12,668 bases of DNA from Halovivax sp. (GCA_007119345.1 SKPV01000089.1:1-12668), one strand, 5' to 3'. Shown: positions 1-7,473, counted from the stretch's first letter. Numbers and translations are program-made. The notes: a model not told the origin generated them from the sequence alone.

Positions 1-359
1 AGCGCGTCCCCGTCGTAGAGGGCGAGCGAGAGGACCGGCGTGACGAGGACGCGCTTCGTCGCGTCGTCGACCATCGACGAGCGGGTGCGGATCCGGAACG
101 GCGGCCTGATCGAGAGGTCCCGCTCGGCCGCCCAGCCGTCGAACCGACGGAACTGCTCGACGACCTCGCTCTCCGGCCCGTCGGACTCGAGCGAGACGGC
201 GTCGGGCCAGCTCCGCAGGACGAGCGCGCCGATCTCTCCGCGGCGCTCACACCCTCGGAGGGTCTCGATCTTTGCGTCGATCGGTTCGAGCAGTAACGGA
301 GCGCGGACGATACAGGCGACGGTCAGGTCCTGTGGACGAGTCTGGTTGGCGGTGGTCAT
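1..359 (-). CDS. Conserved haloarchaeal protein, 3' end cut by the window
   Basis: Read on the minus strand from the ATG at 359, an open frame of 119 codons runs off the left edge, so the C-terminus is missing. The protein starts MTTANQTRPQDLTVACIVRA. It alternates predicted beta strands and helices: a strand around residues 12-19, a helix around 25-40, a strand around 44-49, a helix around 64-80, and a strand near 103-115 ending in LALYDGDA. No membrane segment or catalytic motif is visible. From memory the layout resembles small haloarchaeal proteins often labelled 'HTH domain protein', but I see no clear helix-turn-helix in the visible part, so no function is assigned. A good TATA element (ATTTATA on the minus strand, 399-405) lies about 42 nt before the start, which supports this strand and start. 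The overlapping plus-strand frame is rich in Arg and Ser and looks like a shadow. Confidence 0.6.
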   Translation of the reverse strand, partial: MTTANQTRPQDLTVACIVRAPLLLEPIDAKIETLRGCERRGEIGALVLRSWPDAVSLESDGPESEVVEQFRRFDGWAAERDLSIRPPFRIRTRSSMVDDATKRVLVTPVLSLALYDGDA

Positions 360-397
360 CGTATCCCAGTAAGTTGGGCTCACTACCTCGACCCATC

Positions 398-405
398 GTA
401 TAAAT
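398..405 (-). promoter_or_regulatory. TATA box for the minus-strand gene at 1-359
   Basis: The minus strand reads ATTTATAC here, one of the few AT-rich spots in a GC-rich region. Its centre lies about 42 nt before the ATG at 359, which predicts a short leader of roughly 15 nt. Promoter function is inferred from the archaeal TATA consensus. Confidence 0.5.
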
Positions 406-420
406 CCCTCCGTAATCGCA

Positions 421-567
421 CGTTACCGAACCCCTACCCCGTATCGACGCCGCGCCCGCTCACGCGCCGTCACCGTCACGTCGCGCGTCGACGCTACGAC
501 GTCCGTCGGCCGCTTACTCGCCGTCACCGCTACGTCGCTTGTCGGCGCCGTCGACCGCTCACTCGCC
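421..567. repeat. Degenerate tandem repeat overlapping the 3' end of tatCt
   Basis: On the minus strand the segment GGCGAGTGAGCGG, which spans the tatCt stop codon (555-567), recurs as GGCGAGTAAGCGG (510-522) and GGCGCGTGAGCGG (456-468), at spacings of 45 and 54 bp. The last two copies are each preceded by a GGTGAC-type segment, and GACG(T/C)-rich stretches lie between copies. This looks like an old local duplication of the gene end. It fills most of the 199-bp gap between the two minus-strand genes. I see no T-rich terminator in it. Confidence 0.5.
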
Positions 568-2901
568 GACGGCGCCGGGTTCCGGATCCGGCTCCGGCTC
601 GGCGTGGGACTCGCCGCCCCCGCCGAACAGCCGCCCGCCCGCCGTCAACACGTACAGCACCGCCAGCCCGAGGAGGTAGGTGAGCACGAGCGGGATCGCG
701 AAGACCAGCATCGTAAGCAGCCCGCGGGGGCTGACGACCGCGGCGAACGCGAAGATGCCGACGGTGACCGGCCGCCAGGCCCCGAGCATGGCCCGGTAGC
801 TGACGATGTTGCCGACGTGGAACAGCGCCATCGTGACGACCACGTTCATCAGGAAGCCGACGCCGACGGTGGTGAAGATCACGAGCCAGAAGAAGCTCTT
901 GATCCGGTAGGAGATCACCATGTCGTTGTTCACCGCGTCGGTGATGAGGTACGAGATCACCGCGGGAGCGATGTAGAAGAAGCCGACGACGGTCCCGAGG
1001 AGGAAGCCGACGAACAGCGCGCCGCCCCAGACGGCGAACACCCGCCGGTCGCCGCGGGCGAGGCCGCGCTCCTGGATGGCCGGCCAGGCCCAGTACAGCA
1101 AGAACGGGAGCACCGCGATGATCGCCAGCAGCGTCGAGACCTTCACGATGAAGATCAGCACCTCGACGGGGTGGAGCGCGATGACGAAGTCGAGTTGCTG
1201 GATGAGCTCCAGCGTCGACATGTCGTCGTCGATGGTCGCGTCGTTGCGTTCCGCGACGTCCTCCAGCACCGAGTCGGGAACCTGCCGGACGAACACCGCC
1301 AGCACGTAGCCGATGCCGCCCGTGTAGAGCCAGAAGAACGAGCCCGCCAGCACCGCCATGAAGATGCCGACGAGGTAGATCATCTTCGACGTGAGGCTGT
1401 CCACGATGAACGCGAGGTCGTAGGCGTAGCCGCCGATGTCCTCCTCGGTGGTCTCCTCCTCGGTGAACGGATCGAGCATCCCGGCGGCGGTGCTCGAAAA
1501 GAAGCCGCCGGACTCCTCCTCGACCGCGCCACCGGCGGCCGCGGCCCCGCCCGCGGACGCGCCGGCCGCCCCGTCCTCCGCGTCGTCATCGTCGAGCGCG
1601 GCGAGCGAGTCGAAGCGGTCGATGATCGCCTGGGCCTTCTCCCGGTCGTCGGCGTGCATCGACTCGCGGGCGATGTCCATCATCCGGTCTTCGCTCATGT
1701 TGTCGAAGACCGCCCGCGGGACCCGCTCGATGTCCGCCGCGTCGAGCACGTCGAAGTCGACGTCGTCGGGCGTCTCGGCCATCAGCAGCTGGCTCTCGCG
1801 GGGGTAGACGGGACCGCGAAGCACCTGGACGGTGAAGACGGCCAGGATCGCGACGCCGATCAGCGACGCCAGGATCAGCGCGGCCGCGACGACGCCGAGC
1901 GTGCCGTGATCCGTCACGAGCGCGTCCAGGAACGTCGGTTCGTCGGGCCAGAGGAAGCCCGGCATCTGCGGGCCGACCTCGGTCGCGAGCCACTCGCGCG
2001 CGCCGGCCCAGAGCGCCGCGGCGGCGAGCGCGAACGCGACGGTCACGACCCCCACGAATTGTCCCAGTCGGCGCTTCATCAGCGCCACGCCGCTGCCGAT
2101 CTCGGCCGCACCCCGTCGCCTGATGTTGGCGACGAGTTTCGCCAGCCCGAGGCTGAAACCGTACAGCAGGACGAGCGGCATCGCCCACATGATCAGCGTG
2201 AACGGGTCCGGCGGCGAGAAGACGGCCCCGAACGCCGTCATCGCGACGACGGCGTGACGCCACTTGTCCCGGAACGTCTCGTAGGGGACGATCTCGGTGT
2301 AGGAGAGGACGCCCATGAAGAGCGGCAGCTGGGCGGCGAGGCCGAACGAGATCGTCAGCAGCGCGATGAACTCGGTGAACTCCGTGATCCCCCAGCTCGG
2401 TTTCACCCCGGCGCTGAAGGCGACGTCGCCGAGGAAGAAGAACGCGTACGGGAAGAAGACGACGTACGCGTAGAAGATGCCGATCCAGAAGAGCGAAAAC
2501 GAGGCGAGCGCGAACGCCGCGAGGTACCACTTCGAGATGGGGACGGCGCTGCGCATCCCGCGGCGCTTGAGTGCGTCCCGCGAGTAGTAGAGCAAGGCCG
2601 GTATCGCGAAGATGACCCCGAACAGGAGCCCGATCTTCGCCTGCAACAGGATGACCTCGAACGGGGTCCGGGTGATGATGTCCGTCGCCGCGACGAGGTC
2701 GGGATCCATCCGAGCCGTCGCCGTCGCCTCGAGGAAGTCCCAGATCCAGATCCGGAGCAACCAGAACGTCCCCATGAAGCCGACGACGAAGACGATGAAG
2801 ATCTTCTGGAGGTGATCCTGGGCGCTGGAGAGCATCGCGCCGAGGGTCTGCCGCCCGGAGTTGACGGCGCGGGCGGTGTCCTCGTCGACGACGGAACTCA
2901 T
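559..2901 (-). CDS. tatCt: Twin-arginine translocase subunit TatCt (double TatC fusion)
   Basis: This 780-residue polytopic membrane protein is the haloarchaeal TatC duplication, the receptor/core component that moves folded twin-arginine substrates across the membrane. The first TatC domain spans about residues 22-258. It carries QLP at 191-193 and the conserved FSPPDPFTLIMWAMP region (228-242). Two linking membrane segments follow (about 282-300 and 334-358). Then comes a soluble stretch with an acidic, Gly/Ala-rich linker (435-490), and a second, more diverged TatC domain (about 500-752) where SPRG (724-727) replaces the PPD motif. I count about 14 membrane segments, which fits the 14 known for this family. 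The tail is Pro/Glu-rich. The ATG at 2901 is supported by a TATA-like element about 33 nt upstream, implying a leaderless mRNA. It diverges from tatCo. Identification is firm; the t/o suffix rests on the two-domain architecture. Confidence 0.95.
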   Translation of the reverse strand: MSSVVDEDTARAVNSGRQTLGAMLSSAQDHLQKIFIVFVVGFMGTFWLLRIWIWDFLEATATARMDPDLVAATDIITRTPFEVILLQAKIGLLFGVIFAIPALLYYSRDALKRRGMRSAVPISKWYLAAFALASFSLFWIGIFYAYVVFFPYAFFFLGDVAFSAGVKPSWGITEFTEFIALLTISFGLAAQLPLFMGVLSYTEIVPYETFRDKWRHAVVAMTAFGAVFSPPDPFTLIMWAMPLVLLYGFSLGLAKLVANIRRRGAAEIGSGVALMKRRLGQFVGVVTVAFALAAAALWAGAREWLATEVGPQMPGFLWPDEPTFLDALVTDHGTLGVVAAALILASLIGVAILAVFTVQVLRGPVYPRESQLLMAETPDDVDFDVLDAADIERVPRAVFDNMSEDRMMDIARESMHADDREKAQAIIDRFDSLAALDDDDAEDGAAGASAGGAAAAGGAVEEESGGFFSSTAAGMLDPFTEEETTEEDIGGYAYDLAFIVDSLTSKMIYLVGIFMAVLAGSFFWLYTGGIGYVLAVFVRQVPDSVLEDVAERNDATIDDDMSTLELIQQLDFVIALHPVEVLIFIVKVSTLLAIIAVLPFLLYWAWPAIQERGLARGDRRVFAVWGGALFVGFLLGTVVGFFYIAPAVISYLITDAVNNDMVISYRIKSFFWLVIFTTVGVGFLMNVVVTMALFHVGNIVSYRAMLGAWRPVTVGIFAFAAVVSPRGLLTMLVFAIPLVLTYLLGLAVLYVLTAGGRLFGGGGESHAEPEPDPEPGAVGE

Positions 2902-2929
2902 AGACTAGCGGAGCGTACCTTTCTTCCAG

Positions 2930-2938
2930 TTATCAACC
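2930..2938 (-). promoter_or_regulatory. Promoter element of tatCt
   Basis: The minus strand reads GGTTGATAA here, centred about 33 nt before the tatCt ATG. The spacing fits an archaeal TATA box giving a leaderless or nearly leaderless transcript. The match to the consensus is moderate. Confidence 0.45.
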
Positions 2939-3010
2939 TTTCGAGTCAACCGGCACTCGGTCGCCGAACCGGGCCGCGCACCGATTCTCGCCGTCGTCTC
3001 GCCGACGTAA

Positions 3011-3025
3011 GAAAAAGGCCTATAA
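3011..3025 (+). promoter_or_regulatory. BRE/TATA promoter of tatCo
   Basis: GAAAAAGG (3011-3018) followed by CCTATAA (3019-3025) forms a purine-rich BRE-like element and a TATA box centred 28 nt before the tatCo ATG at 3051. Transcription would start at or next to the start codon. With the tatCt element on the other strand, the 149-bp gap is a divergent promoter region. Confidence 0.65.
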
Positions 3026-3050
3026 CCCGGCCCGAGACTACATCACGTAG

Positions 3051-4628
3051 ATGCCGGACGAGCGGGACGATCGAGCGGCCGCCGACGGCGACGAGGAGCC
3101 GCGGGACGACGCCGGCGAGCGGTCGACGGGTGACGACGACGAGCGACGGCTCGATCCCCCGACCGACGAGGGCGACGACGCCGACGGCGCGACCGGCCCG
3201 GCGACGCCGGACGGCGGCGATCCCGCCGACGGCGAACCGACCATCGGCGGCGACGGTCTCTCGTACGGTGAGGAAAGCGGCGAGGAAAACGGCGACGGCG
3301 CCGGCAACGCAGAAGTCGAGACGGACGATGCGGAAAGCGTGGACGACGAGGACGAAGCCGCCGATGATCAAGACGCTGACGCAGAAGACGCGGACGATCA
3401 AGACGCTGATGCAGAAGACGCGGACGATCAAGACGCTGACGCTGACGCCGACGACCAGGACGAAGACGCAGAAGCCGCCGACGATCAAGACGAAGACGCA
3501 GAAGCCGCCGACGATCAAGACGAAGAAGCAGAAGCCGCCGACGATCAAGACGAAGACGCAGAAGCCGCCGACGATCAAGACGAAGAAGCAGAAGCCGCCG
3601 ACGATCAAGACGCTGACGCAGACGACGACGACCAAGACGCTGACGCAGACGACGAAGGCGAGACGGAGGATGCCGAAAGCGTAGACGAAGACGTGGACGA
3701 CCCCGACGACGGTGGCCTCAAGCCGACCAACATGCACAAAGCCAACGTCCAGTCGGACATTCCCCGCGGGAAGCCGAAAAAGAAAGAACGGGCGTCGACG
3801 GCGTCGGAATCCGCATCGGACGCCGCCGAGGCGAAGGCGGCGGCCGAGACCGGGACCGGCACCCAGGAGCCGACGTACCCGGGCGAGGACGTCGGCGGCA
3901 TCTCGACGCCCCCGGACGACGAGGAGATGCCCCTCGCCGACCACATCGAGGAGATGATCTCCCGGGTGGCGGTCGTGTTACTGTTCGGCGCCGCCGGCAC
4001 GGCCATCGGCATCCTCTGGGCCTCGGACGCCATCGCCTTCATCTGGGCGGACGTCATCCCCGAGGCCGAGGAGTGGCCGCCCCACATCTACCACCCGCTC
4101 GAGCTGTGGCTGACCCGGATCAAGGTCGCCGCCCTGCTGGGGATCATGGTCGCGCTCCCGATGTTCGTCTACCAGTGTTACCTGTTCATGCGGCCGGGAC
4201 TGTACCCCAACGAGCGCAAGTACTACCTCGCGGCGGTGCCGACGAGCGTCGTCCTGGCGGGCGTCGGCATGCTGTTCTCGTACCTGCTCGTCTTGCCACT
4301 CCTGTTCGAGTACTTCACCTTCTACTCGGAGGGCAGCGCCGAGATCCACTACGCCCTGGGCGAGACGTTCAACCTGGTGATCACCCTGACGGCCTTCCTC
4401 GCCATCGTCTTCCAGATCCCGCTGTTGATCATGATGGCGATCATGATGGGCGTCACCTCGCGGCGGTGGCTCGCCGAGAAGCGGCTGTACTTCTGGGCGG
4501 CGTTCGCCGGGCTGTCGTTCATGTTCACCTTCGATCCGACGATGATGGCGCCGGTCATCGTCGCGATCGTGATGATCCTCCTGTTCGAGGGGACGCTGGC
4601 GATCCTGAAGTGGGTCGGCGTCGACTGA
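3051..4628 (+). CDS. tatCo: Twin-arginine translocase subunit TatCo with long acidic N-terminal extension
   Basis: This 525-residue protein has a single canonical TatC domain at about residues 293-522, with six membrane segments near 302-323, 357-378, 391-420, 438-462, 478-492 and 497-518. The first cytoplasmic loop has FMRPGLYPNE, with F379 and E388 spaced exactly like F94 and E103 of E. coli TatC, residues known to act in twin-arginine signal recognition. FQIP (454-457) matches the E. coli FEVP segment with Gln in place of Glu. The first ~290 residues are hydrophilic and very acidic. Residues 103-200 hold ten DDQD blocks at about 10-residue spacing, and a short basic patch (PRGKPKKKER) lies at 238-247. 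A single-domain TatC elsewhere is about 250 residues, so half the protein is extension. A promoter 28 nt upstream fixes the start. Identification is firm; the role of the extension is unknown. Confidence 0.95.
   Translation: MPDERDDRAAADGDEEPRDDAGERSTGDDDERRLDPPTDEGDDADGATGPATPDGGDPADGEPTIGGDGLSYGEESGEENGDGAGNAEVETDDAESVDDEDEAADDQDADAEDADDQDADAEDADDQDADADADDQDEDAEAADDQDEDAEAADDQDEEAEAADDQDEDAEAADDQDEEAEAADDQDADADDDDQDADADDEGETEDAESVDEDVDDPDDGGLKPTNMHKANVQSDIPRGKPKKKERASTASESASDAAEAKAAAETGTGTQEPTYPGEDVGGISTPPDDEEMPLADHIEEMISRVAVVLLFGAAGTAIGILWASDAIAFIWADVIPEAEEWPPHIYHPLELWLTRIKVAALLGIMVALPMFVYQCYLFMRPGLYPNERKYYLAAVPTSVVLAGVGMLFSYLLVLPLLFEYFTFYSEGSAEIHYALGETFNLVITLTAFLAIVFQIPLLIMMAIMMGVTSRRWLAEKRLYFWAAFAGLSFMFTFDPTMMAPVIVAIVMILLFEGTLAILKWVGVD
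3357..3650 (+). repeat. 30-bp in-frame tandem repeat coding the TatCo acidic tract
   Basis: About ten copies of a 30-bp unit encode variants of AADDQDEDAE. DDQD occurs at residues 105, 115, 125, 134, 144, 154, 164, 174, 184 and 193. The central copies (about 3472-3610) are nearly identical in DNA, differing by single substitutions such as GAC/GAA. The flanking copies are more diverged and two spacings have lost one codon. The pattern indicates recent slippage or unequal exchange that kept the reading frame. Confidence 0.9.
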
Positions 4629-4716
4629 TCGAGTCCGCTCCGGCCGGTATCCGTCCCTCGCGACGGCGGTGACGGCGGCGCGTTCGCGCCCGTACCCCGC
4701 CCATACCGGCACCACC

Positions 4717-4721
4717 GTTAC
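4717..4721 (+). promoter_or_regulatory. Weak TATA-like element before the 187-residue membrane protein
   Basis: GTTAC is centred 29 nt before the ATG at 4748. Similar CTTAC elements sit 28 nt before the starts at 5443 and 10894. The match to a TATA consensus is poor; the constant spacing is the only support. Confidence 0.3.
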
Positions 4722-4747
4722 GTCGCCGGGCGGCGAACGTCCGCGGG

Positions 4748-5311
4748 ATGGCAACCGCACTCGAGTGGGTTCGCGAACAGCGAGACGCGGAGGAGGAGAC
4801 GGCGGCCGGCGAGCCGCCCGATCGACTGGCCCACGCCGCCCGCGCGAGCGTCCGCGGCCTCCAGGCGGGATTCGTCGCGACGCTCATCATGACCGCGTTC
4901 AGGCTCCCGATACTGCGCTCGCTGCCGCCGTCGGCGAACTTCTGGGCCCGCTACGGCGTCGGCAGCGACGATCCCGACGATCACACGGTCGCGGGATTGG
5001 TCCTCCACCTCGTCTACGGGACCACGGCGGGCGCGGTTTTCGGCGGACTGTTCGCGCTGCAGGACGCCGAGCGCGCGATCGAGGCCGAGCAGCGAGGCAT
5101 CGTCTGGGGCGGCGTCTACGGGATGGTGCTCTCGGCGTTGGGCTCCCAGTTCATGCTGAAAGAGCTGCTCGACGTCCGGCTGGACGCGGACGAGCTCGCG
5201 CTCTTTCACGCCGCACACCTCGTCTACGGCGTCTCGCTGGGCGCCTGGGTCGGCTCTCGAACCGAGGGCGTCGAGGACCCGGACGAGGAGTACGATTACG
5301 AGAGCCCGTGA
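4748..5311 (+). CDS. Four-helix membrane protein with internal repeat, function unknown
   Basis: The product has 187 residues. It has a hydrophilic N-terminus, then four hydrophobic segments at about 38-56, 81-104, 117-136 and 151-170, and an acidic tail (EDPDEEYDYESP). Helices two and four contain related motifs, LHLVYGTTAGAVFG (86-99) and AHLVYGVSLGAWVG (156-169). Helix three has a shorter relative, GGVYGMVLSALGS (121-133). This suggests a duplicated two-helix unit. The small-residue-rich helices and overall look resemble haloarchaeal DUF-type membrane proteins, but I cannot name the family with confidence. It follows tatCo on the same strand after 119 bp, with its own weak promoter element. 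No charged residue cluster in the membrane suggests a specific transport role. Coding status is well supported by codon usage. Confidence 0.8.
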   Translation: MATALEWVREQRDAEEETAAGEPPDRLAHAARASVRGLQAGFVATLIMTAFRLPILRSLPPSANFWARYGVGSDDPDDHTVAGLVLHLVYGTTAGAVFGGLFALQDAERAIEAEQRGIVWGGVYGMVLSALGSQFMLKELLDVRLDADELALFHAAHLVYGVSLGAWVGSRTEGVEDPDEEYDYESP

Positions 5312-5412
5312 TCGCCCCCGGACCCAAATCGCCAGGCGACGACCGAGACGGTCGGGATCGGCGCCACGCGAGCGTCGTCCGGCGATCCCCACCGTGTTCC
5401 GGGATGGCAAGG

Positions 5413-5417
5413 CTTAC
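5413..5417 (+). promoter_or_regulatory. Weak TATA-like element before the propeller lipoprotein
   Basis: CTTAC is centred 28 nt before the ATG at 5443. This favours that ATG over the in-frame ATG at 5404, which would put the element inside the coding region. Confidence 0.35.
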
Positions 5418-5442
5418 TTCGCGGTCTCAAGATGGCACGAAC

Positions 5443-6912
5443 ATGAAACGCCGCCGACTGCTGATCGGGTCCACCGCCGCGCTGTCCCTCCCGCTGGCCG
5501 GCTGTGCGGGAAGCGACGACGATTCCGACGACGACGCCGAGGGCGCCGAGGACGCCGACGACGGCACCGACGACGACCCCGACGATGACGCCGACGACGT
5601 CGAGGAGAACCTGGATCACGCCCGCTCCGGCGAGGGCGTCCCCGGCCGGATCGACCCGCTCGGCCACGCGCTCGCGGACGACTCCCCGTTCTACACGTTC
5701 GGCCACGTCAGTCCCGACGGCGAGTGGGGCGTGATGGGGAGCTTCCCGACGCCCCACAGCGACGTCGCCAGCACGCTCGTCGACCTCTCGGACCTGGCGG
5801 CCCCCGAAGTGTCCCACGAGCTCGACACCGCGTCGGCCGAGACGCGCACGAACGACGTCAAGTTCGACGCGCTCCGAGACGGCATCTACTACCGCTCCCA
5901 GGAGGGAGACCGAAGGGGCATCGAGGTCGTCGACTTCGGGCACGAGGAGGGGACACCGGACGATCCGGCGGTCGTCGTCGAGTTCGACGACGTCGACACC
6001 GGCGTCCACAAGCTCTCGACGCACCCCGAGGAGCCGGTGATCTACCTCGTCGACACGAATCCCCAGACCGACGTCGCGTTCGTCGTCGTCGACGTGAGCA
6101 CCCCCGGGGCGCCGGAGGTGGTCGAGCGCGTCGGCCCGACCGGCTACTGCCACGACCTCGAGTACGATCCCGGCCGGAACGTGCTCCACGCCGCGATCAT
6201 CGCCGGGCCCGACGCCGGGTACGTCACCTACGACGCGGACGACCCCTACGACCCCCGGGTGCTGGGTCACTTCGAGTACGCCGACCAGCCGGACTACGCG
6301 GAACTCGGCGAGCCTGGGTTCGAGCTGTGCCACCAGGCCGACTACGATCCCGAACGCGACCTGGCGGTGATCGGCGACGAGAAACAGGGAGGGATTCCCG
6401 GCGGCAAGCACGTCTTCGATCTCGGGTGGGACGAGGGCTCGCTCGAGGACCCCCAGCCCATCGGATTCACCCACTCGCCCGACGCCCGTCGGATGGAGCC
6501 CGACGAGACCTACTGGTGGACGACGCACTTCCACGACGTGGTACCGATGGATGAGGAAACCCTGCTCGTCGACGGGGGCTACCGCCAGGGGGCCTGGGTC
6601 TGTAACCTCACCGACCCGCGCGAGCCGACGCCGACCGAGCGCCTCGCCACCGTCGAGGGCGCGTCGGAGCTGCCCGGAGACGGCCGGAACGCCCTCGGAC
6701 TGGCGTCGCCGCCGTTCGCGTGGGGCGCCGTCTACCACGAGGAGCGCGATTTCGTCTTCGTCAGCGACAGCCTCTCCGGCGCCTACACCGCCGAGCTCTC
6801 CGCCGAGGAGGCCCGCGGGGCGGAGGGACGCGGTCCCGACGGCCACTACGATCTGGACGCCATGCTGGAAGACGACCCGTCCGCCGTCGCCGACGGGAAT
6901 CACGGCTTGTAA
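5443..6912 (+). CDS. Predicted Tat-exported lipoprotein with LVIVD-like beta-propeller
   Basis: The product has 489 residues. The N-terminus MKRRRLLIGS then a hydrophobic stretch ending LAGC (18-21) is a twin-arginine-like signal with a lipobox; Cys21 would be lipidated after cleavage. An Asp-rich stalk (24-55) follows. The rest is a repeat domain with blade-like units at about 111-123, 159-167, 212-231, 260-276, 323-343 and 384-401. These have the pattern of small hydrophobics, Asp, then a DP/P turn (for example FVVVDVSTPGAPEV), typical of LVIVD propellers. Histidines recur at matching places: H189, H237, H297 and H364. The C-terminus is acidic. An upstream in-frame ATG at 5404 would add 13 residues before the signal. 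The ATG at 5443 is preferred because it starts the signal directly and has an element 28 nt upstream. It probably acts on the outer face of the membrane; ligand and partner are unknown. Confidence 0.85.
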   Translation: MKRRRLLIGSTAALSLPLAGCAGSDDDSDDDAEGAEDADDGTDDDPDDDADDVEENLDHARSGEGVPGRIDPLGHALADDSPFYTFGHVSPDGEWGVMGSFPTPHSDVASTLVDLSDLAAPEVSHELDTASAETRTNDVKFDALRDGIYYRSQEGDRRGIEVVDFGHEEGTPDDPAVVVEFDDVDTGVHKLSTHPEEPVIYLVDTNPQTDVAFVVVDVSTPGAPEVVERVGPTGYCHDLEYDPGRNVLHAAIIAGPDAGYVTYDADDPYDPRVLGHFEYADQPDYAELGEPGFELCHQADYDPERDLAVIGDEKQGGIPGGKHVFDLGWDEGSLEDPQPIGFTHSPDARRMEPDETYWWTTHFHDVVPMDEETLLVDGGYRQGAWVCNLTDPREPTPTERLATVEGASELPGDGRNALGLASPPFAWGAVYHEERDFVFVSDSLSGAYTAELSAEEARGAEGRGPDGHYDLDAMLEDDPSAVADGNHGL

Positions 6913-7051
6913 ATCGGAGTTACCGACGGAGCCGTCACCGTGCCAGCCGGCATTCGCGACTGTGACGCCGATGATCGGAAGAGTGGTCCGGCGTACGCGA
7001 AGGTGCCGCCGGCGGCGACCGGGAGACCGGTTCCCGCTCTCGACGCTCGAT

Positions 7052-7276
7052 TCAGCTACCGGCCGGCGTCGGCCGTCCGCCGCCTCGCAGCACCTTCACG
7101 ACGCCCTGGGCGAGGAGACCGATGATCGCCCACTTCCAGGCGACGACGGCCACGCCGGCCAGGAGGAGCGCCCGCGTCCGGTTGCCCCGATCCATCGCGC
7201 GTTTCGCCTCCGAGAGGACCGAGACGACCGTCAGGGATCGAGTCGCTTTCGAGCCGAGGAACTTCGTGAGTGACAT
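7052..7276 (-). CDS. Small single-span membrane protein (74 residues)
   Basis: The frame stays open upstream to 7471, but the ATG at 7276 begins the protein-like part MSLTKFLGSKATRSLTVVSV. The upstream extension is Arg/Pro-rich and looks like non-coding shadow. One hydrophobic segment lies at about residues 36-63 (RALLLAGVAVVAWKWAIIGL within it), preceded by a basic amphipathic stretch (SEAKRAMDRGNRTR, 22-35) and followed by a short basic, Gly/Pro-rich tail. This predicts a small membrane-anchored protein with the basic N-terminal part inside. The gene points towards the lipoprotein gene and is divergent from the SDR gene. A weak TATA-like GGTAT lies about 27 nt before the ATG. I do not recognise a named family. 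Its small size makes it easy to miss. Confidence 0.6.
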   Translation of the reverse strand: MSLTKFLGSKATRSLTVVSVLSEAKRAMDRGNRTRALLLAGVAVVAWKWAIIGLLAQGVVKVLRGGGRPTPAGS

Positions 7277-7337
7277 ACCGGGTGGAGGGCCGTCCGCGGG
7301 ATACCGGCTGGGCCGGGACGCGCAAGCCCGCGGTTTC

Positions 7338-7356
7338 CGATCGGGTGATCCGATCG
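7338..7356. promoter_or_regulatory. Inverted repeat in divergent intergenic region
   Basis: CGATCGG, five bases (GTGAT), then CCGATCG: perfect 7-bp arms. It lies 62 bp upstream of the small membrane-protein start and 142 bp upstream of the SDR start. It could be an operator for a dimeric regulator; only the symmetry supports this. Confidence 0.3.
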
Positions 7357-7449
7357 CGGTCCGGCGCCGACGGCCCCGACGGGAGTCCGGGAGAGCGGAT
7401 CGAATCGGGCGTACGGGCGGAGTATCGCGGATCGGATCGCGATCGGCCC

Positions 7450-7473
7450 GGGATCGATCCCGCGCTTTCAAGT
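7450..7473 (+). promoter_or_regulatory. SDR gene promoter with adjacent 12-bp palindrome
   Basis: TTTCAAGT (7466-7473) is centred about 28 nt before the ATG at 7498 and is the likely TATA element. Just upstream, where a BRE would sit, is the perfect palindrome GGGATCGATCCC (7450-7461). A regulator bound there would interfere with TFB/TBP, so it is a candidate operator. Confidence 0.4.

Noticed and set aside
604..3684. A 1026-residue plus-strand open frame across tatCt
   Set aside because: It is very rich in Arg, His, Asp and Glu with no domain pattern, and lies antisense to the clear TatCt membrane protein: a shadow of GC-rich coding.
2946..3944. A hydrophobic minus-strand open frame with Val/Phe repeats opposite tatCo
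   Set aside because: The repeats are the antisense image of the acidic TatCo codons (GAC read as GTC), so the membrane-like look is an artefact.
4669..5442. A longer N-terminus for the lipoprotein from the open frame upstream
   Set aside because: It overlaps the 187-residue membrane protein in another frame, is Arg-rich, and would bury the signal peptide.
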